From: Actinomycetota bacterium
GTDB lineage: Bacteria > Actinomycetota > Actinomycetes > S36-B12 > UBA5976
Reading direction: 5' to 3'
Length of the DNA stretch: 5,042 bases
Assembly (NCBI GenBank): GCA_947373075.1
Contig: CANBWF010000090.1
Location: forward strand, 1-5,042
Shown: positions 1-5,042 of the stretch, piece after piece
Layout of the letters: every line of letters begins with the position of its first letter
Numbering within the stretch: position 1 is the stretch's first letter
The notes under the pieces: model-generated
The model's database searches: none
The model's input: the letters and a program-made list of their open reading frames with translations, nothing else
Told to the model about the DNA's origin: nothing
Program-made: the position numbers and the translations under genes

Positions 1-356
1 CGAGTGGTTCCAGAATTTTGCGCGTACTGGAAAAACTCAGCGGTGTCCTTTACGGGAACACCTTCAGTAATAACTACGCATAGTGGAATGCCAGCGTCTA
101 CTGCTTCAACAACAGCGCCCTTAGTGAACTTTGGTGGAACAAAAACTACTGAGACATTGGCGCCGGTTGCGGCAATTGCTTCGCCAACTGAATTGAACAC
201 AGGAATGCCATCAACATCCTGCCCACCTTTGCCTGGCGTAACACCAGCAACGACCTGGGTGCCACTTGCTACCATGCGGCGGGTGTGCTTGGTACCTTCA
301 GCACCAGTCATACCTTGAACCAGAATTTTGCTATCGCTATTTAGAAAGATTGACAC
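1..356 (-). CDS. sucD: Succinyl-CoA synthetase alpha subunit, N-terminal part (cut by window edge)
   Basis: This is the alpha subunit of succinyl-CoA synthetase, which with SucC interconverts succinyl-CoA and succinate while making ATP or GTP in the cytoplasmic TCA cycle. Only the first 118 codons are present; the gene continues past base 1. The reading frame opens with a GTG at 356-354 (protein begins MSIFLNSDSKILVQG). The CoA-binding Rossmann signature is visible as GMTGAEGTKHT at residues 15-25, followed by GVTPGKGG at 38-45 and a VFVPPKF segment, then VITEGVPVKDTAEF near the cut edge. These match the family N-terminus in order. The catalytic phosphohistidine lies in the missing C-terminal half and cannot be checked. 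It sits seven bases downstream of the sucC stop, so the two are surely cotranscribed. No frameshift is seen in the visible part. Confidence 0.96.
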   Translation of the reverse strand, partial: MSIFLNSDSKILVQGMTGAEGTKHTRRMVASGTQVVAGVTPGKGGQDVDGIPVFNSVGEAIAATGANVSVVFVPPKFTKGAVVEAVDAGIPLCVVITEGVPVKDTAEFFQYAQNSGTT

Positions 357-360
357 GATA

Positions 361-365
361 CTCCT
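361..365 (-). promoter_or_regulatory. Ribosome binding site of sucD overlapping the sucC stop
   Basis: Reading the minus strand, AGGAG shares its first two bases with the sucC TAG stop (366-364) and lies four bases before the GTG start of sucD. This supports the GTG start and suggests translational coupling, in which ribosomes ending on sucC re-initiate on sucD. That would help keep the alpha and beta subunits equimolar. The coupling itself is inferred from spacing. Confidence 0.7.
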
Positions 366-1539
366 ACTTACCTGCAGCCAGTTGGGCTACTCGACGGGCG
401 GCTTCATCCATAGTTTCAACGCGTTCAATTAATGCGATGCCTGATTCATCAAGAATTCGGCGACCTTCAATTGCGTTATTGCCATCAATACGACAAACGA
501 TTGGCTTGGTGACTGGTTCACCGCGATCAGCGAGCATCTGCACAGCCTGAACAATTCCGTTAGCTACAGCGTCACATGCAGTGATACCACCGAAAACGTT
601 TACGAAGACAGCAGTCACATCTGGATCGCCAAGAACGATGTCCAAACCGTTAGCCATAACCTGAGCACTCGCTCCGCCACCGATGTCCAAGAAGTTTGCT
701 GGCTTAACTCCGCCGAATTCTTCACCGGCATAAGCAACAACATCAAGAGTGGACATAACCAAACCAGCGCCATTGCCAATGATGCCGACTTCTCCTTGAA
801 GTTTCACATAATTAAGGTCAAGTGCTTTTGCCCGAAGTTCAATCGGATCGGTTGCACCTTCATCAATGAACGCAGCGTGAGATTCATGGCGGTACGACGC
901 ATTGTCATCAAGCGTGACTTTGCCATCGAGTGCAAGCACACGACCATCGGCAATTTTTGCAAGCGGATTAACTTCAACCAAAGTTGCATCTTCTTTGATA
1001 AGAACATCCCAAAGGTTTTGCAAAATTTCAATTACTTGATCGCGCACATCAGCAGGGAATTTTGCTGCATCAGCAATTTCTGCAGCTTTCTGCGGTGTGC
1101 ATCCCTCAAGAGCATCTACTGCGATCTTCGCTAACGCCTCTGGCTTTGTGGCAGCGACCTCTTCAATGTCCATCCCACCTTCAAAGCTGGCCATTGCTAG
1201 GTAAGTGCGGTTAGAGCGATCCAACAAAAACGAAACGTAATATTCTTCGACGATTTCAGCAGCCGCTGTAACTAGTACTCGCTCGACAATGTGGCCTTTG
1301 ATATCTAAGCCGAGGATGTCGTTGGCACGTTCGCCAGCTTCTGCTGGATCGGCAGCGAGTTTCACGCCACCAGCCTTACCGCGACCACCGGCTTTAACCT
1401 GAGCTTTCACCACAACTGTCTCGCCAATGGACTCGGCCGCAGCAACTGCCTGGGCCACGTCCGTGCAAACAAAGCCTGGAACTACTGGAACGTTATGGTT
1501 TGCAAATAATTCTTTTGCTTGATATTCGTAAAGATCCAC
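364..1539 (-). CDS. sucC: Succinyl-CoA synthetase beta subunit (ADP/GDP-forming)
   Basis: This is the nucleotide-binding beta subunit of succinyl-CoA synthetase, partner of SucD in the TCA cycle. It is 391 residues long, the usual family length (about 390). It opens with DLYEYQAKELF, the typical N-terminus of the ATP-grasp domain. The glycine-rich nucleotide-binding stretch with VKAQVKAGGRGKAGG lies at residues 44-58, EEYYVSFLLDR at 98-108, EGGMDIEEVA at 120-129, and the metal-binding VEVNPLA (N191) and LALDGK (D205) near 188-207. The C-terminal ligase domain shows GIIGNGAGLVMSTLD (252-266), FLDIGGGA (283-290), NVFGGIT (314-320) and RIDGNNAIEG (350-359). The start is GTG at 1539-1537; an in-frame TAA lies directly before it, so no longer form is possible. 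The ribosome binding site is weak (GGGAAG on the minus strand at 1556-1551, 11 bases upstream). sucD follows after seven bases. The gene is complete and no key residue appears lost. Confidence 0.98.
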   Translation of the reverse strand: MDLYEYQAKELFANHNVPVVPGFVCTDVAQAVAAAESIGETVVVKAQVKAGGRGKAGGVKLAADPAEAGERANDILGLDIKGHIVERVLVTAAAEIVEEYYVSFLLDRSNRTYLAMASFEGGMDIEEVAATKPEALAKIAVDALEGCTPQKAAEIADAAKFPADVRDQVIEILQNLWDVLIKEDATLVEVNPLAKIADGRVLALDGKVTLDDNASYRHESHAAFIDEGATDPIELRAKALDLNYVKLQGEVGIIGNGAGLVMSTLDVVAYAGEEFGGVKPANFLDIGGGASAQVMANGLDIVLGDPDVTAVFVNVFGGITACDAVANGIVQAVQMLADRGEPVTKPIVCRIDGNNAIEGRRILDESGIALIERVETMDEAARRVAQLAAGK

Positions 1540-1634
1540 TTAATTGGCCACTTCCCACAAATCACTTATGTCCCCCTAGTTTCCCACTACCCCAACACAT
1601 TGATGAAACAGCCCCTAGCCAATGGCAAAAATGC

Positions 1635-1646
1635 GTGATACCTCAC
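1635..1646. promoter_or_regulatory. Short palindrome, possible operator
   Basis: GTGA and TCAC form perfect four-base arms around TACC. The arms resemble the half-sites of CRP/GlxR-type regulators, but those need a six-base spacer and this one has four, so it does not match that consensus. It lies about midway between sucC and the peptidase gene. A 4+4 palindrome can easily arise by chance, so this is a weak call. Confidence 0.2.
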
Positions 1647-1716
1647 TATTTGCAGCGAAATCCCACCGAAATTTCCTGAGCCAAGAATCATCGGGCAGAA
1701 TAGGTATAGCAATATC

Positions 1717-1724
1717 AGGGAAGG
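1717..1724 (+). promoter_or_regulatory. Ribosome binding site that fixes the TTG start of the M23 peptidase gene
   Basis: The purine run AGGGAAGG ends seven bases before the TTG at 1732-1734, a good Shine-Dalgarno position. Reading upstream in the same frame, no ATG, GTG or other TTG occurs before the in-frame TGA at 1636-1638. TTG at 1732 is therefore the most upstream conventional start and is well supported. Confidence 0.7.
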
Positions 1725-1731
1725 TTTTGTT

Positions 1732-2748
1732 TTGAGCACAGGTAAACGAGGTCGCCGAGCTAATTCGCGCCAAGCGTCTTCTCGTGCTGCGCGTCGCAGA
1801 ACCAGCAACCGGATAAATGCAATTCTTGGTTTGGCTGGATTAGGCACAACGGCTGTTACCGCTGGTAGCACAATCGCCGGACCACATAGCACCGTTGCAA
1901 TCAACTTGGCTGAAGGTAATCAAGAGGTCAGCACAGTCGCGTCAGCAAAACAAATCCCGGTTCGCATTTCAGTTTTAAGTAGAGCCCGCGCTGCCAGCCG
2001 CAGTGAAGTGCGCACCAGCAGCGCTGATGCAGCAGCTTTAAATGCTGCCGCTAGCGCACCAAGCGAAACAGCAAACGTCACTGGAGTTTTGAGCGCAACA
2101 GACCGACAGACTTTACGCGCATTTGCTGCCGACAGTAGCCAGCTCGACACCATCGTGTCAGACACACAGCAAGAAATTGATGATCAGATTGCTTCAGCAA
2201 ATGCGGCACAAGCTGCTGCTAACGCAGCAGCGGTAAAGCAAGCACGGCAAAAACTTGAAAGTCAGTACAGCACGAGTGGAAATCTCACATATCCAGAAAA
2301 AGTTGGGCAGCCAACTCGGTCATACAACGCACCGTTGCCGAGTGCAGCTCAGATTGCCGATCGCGTAACGCCAGTTGCCGGTGGATACCAGTTAAGTGCT
2401 CGCTTTGGTGAGCGCGGATGGATTTGGTCAACTGGTTGGCACACCGGTCTCGATTTCGTTGTACCAACGGGAACCGTAGTTCGCGCAGCTGCCTCTGGAA
2501 CAATCATCAACGCTGGCTGGGCTGGCGCATACGGAAATCGGATTGAGATTGACTGTGGCGGTGGCTACATCGTTACTTACAACCACATGTCACGAATTGA
2601 CCGCACATCAGGAGTCGTCACAGCTGGCCAAGAGCTAGGCCGCTCAGGTGCAACCGGAAACATAACTGGCCCGCACATGCACTTCGAAGTTTTATACAAC
2701 GGACAGTTTGTGAATCCAGCAGTTTGGCTTTGGGGCGGATCTCGCTAA
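1732..2748 (+). CDS. M23 (LytM/lysostaphin-type) peptidoglycan endopeptidase, exported or membrane-anchored
   Basis: This 338-residue protein ends in an M23 zinc endopeptidase domain, a family that cuts peptide cross-links in peptidoglycan. The domain spans about residues 214-333. All expected zinc and catalytic residues are present: HTGLD (H237, D241), H285 in the YNHM segment and HMH (H315, H317) within GPHMHFEV, so it should be active. The first 27 residues are strongly basic (nine Arg and one Lys). A hydrophobic stretch rich in Gly, Ala and Thr follows at about 28-50, consistent with a long-n-region signal peptide or a signal anchor. No lipobox cysteine is seen. Residues about 85-180 are rich in Ala, Ser and Gln with coiled-coil character, probably a periplasmic-side stalk. 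Translation starts at TTG behind a good Shine-Dalgarno sequence. It is divergent from sucC and convergent with pcrA, so it is probably transcribed alone. The exact bond cut and whether the hydrophobic segment is cleaved are unknown. Confidence 0.93.
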   Translation: MSTGKRGRRANSRQASSRAARRRTSNRINAILGLAGLGTTAVTAGSTIAGPHSTVAINLAEGNQEVSTVASAKQIPVRISVLSRARAASRSEVRTSSADAAALNAAASAPSETANVTGVLSATDRQTLRAFAADSSQLDTIVSDTQQEIDDQIASANAAQAAANAAAVKQARQKLESQYSTSGNLTYPEKVGQPTRSYNAPLPSAAQIADRVTPVAGGYQLSARFGERGWIWSTGWHTGLDFVVPTGTVVRAAASGTIINAGWAGAYGNRIEIDCGGGYIVTYNHMSRIDRTSGVVTAGQELGRSGATGNITGPHMHFEVLYNGQFVNPAVWLWGGSR

Positions 2749-2753
2749 TCCAC

Positions 2754-2777
2754 TAGTTACTAACTTTTTAGTAGCTA
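2754..2777. terminator. Hairpin in the convergent gap, possible bidirectional terminator
   Basis: TAGTTACTAA (2754-2763) and TTAGTAGCTA (2768-2777) form a ten-base-pair stem with one G-U wobble and a four-base CTTT loop. It starts five bases after the peptidase stop codon and lies about 20 bases beyond the stop of the convergent pcrA, so it is placed to end both transcripts. The stem is A/T-rich and has no clean U-tract directly after it on either strand, so termination may be weak. A second, smaller inverted repeat (AAATCT at 2777-2782 with AGATTT at 2799-2804) precedes T-rich sequence on the plus strand. Confidence 0.45.
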
Positions 2778-2796
2778 AATCTTCTACACAATATTG

Positions 2797-5007
2797 TTAG
2801 ATTTTTTCAACAGGTGCATATCGCAATAGCAAACGCTTTTCGCCAGCACTCTTGAAATCGATAGTCGCTTCCGCTTTTTCATTTTCGCCGGCAACCGCTA
2901 CTACTGTCCCCATTCCAAACTTGTCGTGCAAAACTCGATCCCCAACATTTAGCACCATCACTGGTTCGTCGCGACGACTTGTACGTCCCGAATCAAAGCC
3001 TGAAAGCCCGAGCGGTTTTTGTTCATCGCCCATGCGTACAACGAGAGTTTCAGGTAAGTCAGCTAGGAATCTGGATTCTGGATTGTATTGTGGCTGGCCC
3101 CAAGTTGATCGCGTGATTGACCGGGTTAGGTACAGGCGCTGCATGGCCCGAGTCATGCCGACGTAGGCCAAGCGCCGTTCCTCTTCAAGTTCGCGTGCGG
3201 AACTCAATGACCGAATATGCGGGAAAACTCCGTCTTCCATGCCAGTTAAAAATACGACCGGAAATTCAAGGCCTTTTGCGGTGTGCAGAGTCATCAGGGT
3301 GACTACCCCACCATGCTGACCATCTGTTGGGATTTCATCAGCGTCGGCTACTAACGAGATTTGTTCAAGGAAATCAGCCAAAGTAGCTTTACGATCAGGT
3401 TCGCCTTCAGTTTGGAACTGCTCTTCGAACTCACGAGCCACGGATTCAAGTTCAGAAATGTTTTCTACCCGAACTTCATCCTGCGGGTCGCGACTTGCGG
3501 AAAGTTCAGTTAGATAACCGGAAGACTCCATCGCTGCCGCCAAAATATCGGCTGGCCCTGCACCAGATTCATCAAGTGTGCGCAAGTTGCTCATCAAATG
3601 ATCGAAGCCACGGATTGCATTAGCGGAACGCGCAGCCAAAGTATTAATCTCATCGACTCGACCAACCGCATCGCTAAATGAAATGCGATTTCGATAAGCG
3701 AAATTGTCTACAGCTTCTTCGGCTTTATCGCCGATGCCTCGCCTCGGCACATTTAATATTCGACGCATTGCGACATCATCCGATGGATTTGCAACTGCTT
3801 TCAAGTAAGCAATTGCATCACGGACTTCTTTACGTTCGTAGAACCGTGTGCCGCCAACCACTTTGTACGGAATGCCCCGGCGCATGAAAACTTCTTCAAC
3901 ACTACGAGATTGATTATTGGTTCGGTAGAAGACAGCAACATCCCGATACTGCACGCCATGATTATCAATCAGCTCGCCGATTGTGCGCACAATGAAATCA
4001 GCTTCGTGATGCTCATCGGATGCTGAGAAGATCGTAATCTTCTCTCCTTCGCCCGCGGCGCTCCAAAGTCGTTTAGCTGGACGACCTGAATTCTTTTCGA
4101 TAATTGAATTGGCACTCGAGAGAATATTCTGAGTAGAGCGGTAATTCTGTTCTAAAACGACAGTGTTGGCATCTGGATAATCGCGCTCAAATTCAACAAT
4201 GTTTCTAATTGTTGCGCCGCGAAAAGCGTAGATACTTTGATCGGCATCGCCTACAACACATAATTCGGCAGGCGGAACTCCATCTTTGCCATCTCCGACA
4301 AGTTCACGAACTAAAACATATTGTGCGTGGTTAGTGTCCTGATACTCGTCCACGAGTACGTGGCGGAATTTTCGATGAAAATATTCAGCGACATCTGGGA
4401 ACGACTGAAGCAAAGCAACTGTGTGATTAATTAAGTCATCAAAATCAACTGCGCTTGCCTGCATTAATCGGCGCTGATATTCGCGATAAACCTGAGCGAT
4501 CATTTCATCTTGCGGTTCGGTAGCTTTGCGCGCCGCATCTTCGTAATCAATTAGTTCGTTTTTCAGGTTGCTAACTTGAGAGAGCATAAATCTAGGGGTG
4601 AACATTTTGGGATCTAGGTTCAAATCTTTAATAACAATAGACATAAGTCGCAAACTGTCTTGCGTATCGTAAATCGTGAATTGTGCGCGCAGTCCTAGTC
4701 GATGACCTTCAGCGCGCAAAATGCGAACGCAAGCAGAGTGAAATGTTGAAACCCACATGGCTCGCGCTGCTGGCCCGACAATGTGGGCCACTCGTTCGCG
4801 CATTTCTCCAGCGGCTTTGTTGGTGAATGTGATTGCCAAAATTTCACCGGGTGAAACATTGCGTTTTGCAAGTAAGTAAGCGATGCGCCTTGTGAGTACC
4901 CGAGTTTTACCCGAGCCTGCGCCAGCAACGACCAGAAGCGCCGAACCTTCATGCGAAACAGCTTTGCGCTGTGGATCGTTTAGATCGTCTAAGAGTTCGG
5001 CTGACAC
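2797..5007 (-). CDS. pcrA: ATP-dependent DNA helicase PcrA/UvrD family (superfamily 1A)
   Basis: This 736-residue protein is a 3'-5' SF1A DNA helicase, acting in nucleotide excision repair, clearing of replication obstacles and RNA polymerase handling. Every core motif is present in order: Q-motif LNDPQRKAV (9-17), Walker A AGAGSGKT (28-35, K34), motif Ia TFTNKAA (60-66), Ib WVSTFHS (85-91), motif II VDEYQDTN (219-226), motif III VVGDADQSIYAFRGA (251-265), motif IV LEQNYRST (285-292), motif V TLHTAKGLEF (573-582) and motif VI RRLAYVGMTRA (611-621). Residues about 685-733 (VGDRVLHDKFGMGTV onward) form the small Tudor-like C-terminal domain that binds RNA polymerase in PcrA, separated from the motor by a variable Gly/Arg/Ser-containing linker. 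The length fits PcrA; the nuclease domain of AdnAB/AddA proteins is absent. The start is GTG at 5007-5005; an in-frame TAG lies four codons upstream, leaving no earlier start. UvrD is the alternative name for the same family; the Tudor tail and context favour PcrA. Confidence 0.97.
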   Translation of the reverse strand: MSAELLDDLNDPQRKAVSHEGSALLVVAGAGSGKTRVLTRRIAYLLAKRNVSPGEILAITFTNKAAGEMRERVAHIVGPAARAMWVSTFHSACVRILRAEGHRLGLRAQFTIYDTQDSLRLMSIVIKDLNLDPKMFTPRFMLSQVSNLKNELIDYEDAARKATEPQDEMIAQVYREYQRRLMQASAVDFDDLINHTVALLQSFPDVAEYFHRKFRHVLVDEYQDTNHAQYVLVRELVGDGKDGVPPAELCVVGDADQSIYAFRGATIRNIVEFERDYPDANTVVLEQNYRSTQNILSSANSIIEKNSGRPAKRLWSAAGEGEKITIFSASDEHHEADFIVRTIGELIDNHGVQYRDVAVFYRTNNQSRSVEEVFMRRGIPYKVVGGTRFYERKEVRDAIAYLKAVANPSDDVAMRRILNVPRRGIGDKAEEAVDNFAYRNRISFSDAVGRVDEINTLAARSANAIRGFDHLMSNLRTLDESGAGPADILAAAMESSGYLTELSASRDPQDEVRVENISELESVAREFEEQFQTEGEPDRKATLADFLEQISLVADADEIPTDGQHGGVVTLMTLHTAKGLEFPVVFLTGMEDGVFPHIRSLSSARELEEERRLAYVGMTRAMQRLYLTRSITRSTWGQPQYNPESRFLADLPETLVVRMGDEQKPLGLSGFDSGRTSRRDEPVMVLNVGDRVLHDKFGMGTVVAVAGENEKAEATIDFKSAGEKRLLLRYAPVEKI

Positions 5008-5013
5008 ATAGTC

Positions 5014-5019
5014 AGTCTA
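5014..5019 (-). promoter_or_regulatory. Candidate -10 element of pcrA, leaderless arrangement
   Basis: On the minus strand TAGACT fits the actinobacterial -10 pattern TANNNT. Its last base lies six bases before the GTG start of pcrA, so a transcript beginning at the usual distance would start on or next to the G of GTG. No Shine-Dalgarno sequence is visible in the 35 bases upstream, which agrees with a leaderless mRNA. The -35 region falls at the window edge and shows no clear match (TCAGGC at a 17-base spacing). Confidence 0.4.
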
Positions 5020-5042
5020 GAGATAGGTACTGACGAGCCTGA

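Larger units (their letters stand above)
1540..1731. promoter_or_regulatory. Divergent intergenic region between sucC and the M23 peptidase gene
   Basis: This 192-base gap must hold the promoters of both divergent genes. No strong consensus promoter is evident. For sucC (minus strand), one weak pair is TTGCCA (1628-1623) and CATCAA (1605-1600) with a 17-base spacer; another is TTGGGG (1595-1590) and CATAAG (1570-1565) with a long 19-base spacer. For the peptidase gene (plus strand), CAGAAT at 1696-1701 and TATAGC at 1705-1710 resemble a -10 element but lack a good -35. The region also carries several G-tracts on the minus strand, a repeated GTGGGAA, and a small palindrome at 1635-1646, each described separately. 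No additional small gene is supported here. Confidence 0.4.

Noticed and set aside
4..318. Plus-strand open frame of 104 codons opposite sucD
   Set aside because: It is antisense to the conserved N-terminal CoA-binding domain of sucD, and its Thr/Pro/Ser-rich product has no recognisable motif.
10..331. Twelve-base direct repeat CCAGAATTTTGC at 10-21 and 320-331
   Set aside because: Both copies lie within sucD coding sequence and are read in different frames, encoding unrelated residues. No flanking similarity extends them, so chance is the best explanation.
796..1134. Plus-strand open frame of 112 codons opposite sucC, and a 75-codon minus-strand frame at 804-1031
   Set aside because: Both lie wholly inside sucC, whose protein matches its family throughout. 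The plus-strand product is Cys/Phe/Lys-rich without any recognisable domain and has no fitting ribosome binding site; these are shadow frames.
1540..1731. Possible riboswitch or small RNA in the divergent gap
   Set aside because: I see no conserved riboswitch core, no strong intrinsic terminator and no long stable stem; the G-tracts and a short palindrome alone do not support an RNA gene.
1587..1904. Minus-strand 105-codon frame spanning the divergent gap into the peptidase gene
   Set aside because: It overlaps the 5' half of the M23 gene in antisense and its product, though partly hydrophobic, resembles nothing I recognise. The hydrophobic look follows from antisense reading of Ala/Arg-rich codons.
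2797..5007. Possible defence-system helicase (for example a UvrD-like partner in an anti-phage cassette)
   Set aside because: The protein has the full housekeeping PcrA layout including the C-terminal Tudor-like domain, and the neighbours are core metabolic and cell-wall genes without any nuclease or sensor partner.

Overview
The window holds four protein genes of an actinobacterium, and all of them look intact apart from sucD, which runs off the left edge. The lineage call is an inference. It rests on the gene order (PcrA-type helicase, M23 peptidase, sucC, sucD), on the actinobacterial style of the PcrA C-terminus, and on the use of GTG/TTG at every start. Base composition, judged by eye, is moderate (somewhat under 50% GC). 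That is low for the phylum and would suit a small-genome freshwater lineage such as the acI/Nanopelagicales group, but the sequence alone does not prove this.

Layout. The minus-strand sucC (364-1539) is followed downstream by sucD (starting at 356, cut at base 1). These are the two subunits of succinyl-CoA synthetase in a tightly coupled operon: seven bases separate the genes and the sucD ribosome binding site overlaps the sucC stop. A 192-base divergent intergenic region (1540-1731) separates sucC from a plus-strand secreted or membrane-anchored M23 (LytM-type) endopeptidase (1732-2748). That gene converges on a minus-strand PcrA/UvrD-family DNA helicase (2797-5007). The 48-base convergent gap contains a small hairpin that could act as a shared terminator. 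The last 35 bases are the promoter-proximal region of the helicase, which looks leaderless.

Functions. SucCD performs the substrate-level phosphorylation step of the TCA cycle. The M23 protein probably cuts peptidoglycan peptides outside the membrane. PcrA acts in nucleotide excision repair, removal of replication blocks and RNA polymerase backtracking. They do not form one pathway; as I recall it, this arrangement is a conserved actinobacterial neighbourhood rather than a dedicated system. I found no mobile element, CRISPR array, RNA gene, phage gene, toxin-antitoxin pair or defence cassette. This is an ordinary core-genome region. The points worth checking are regulatory: non-ATG starts throughout, a possible leaderless helicase mRNA, and a G-tract-rich sucC leader with short repeats.
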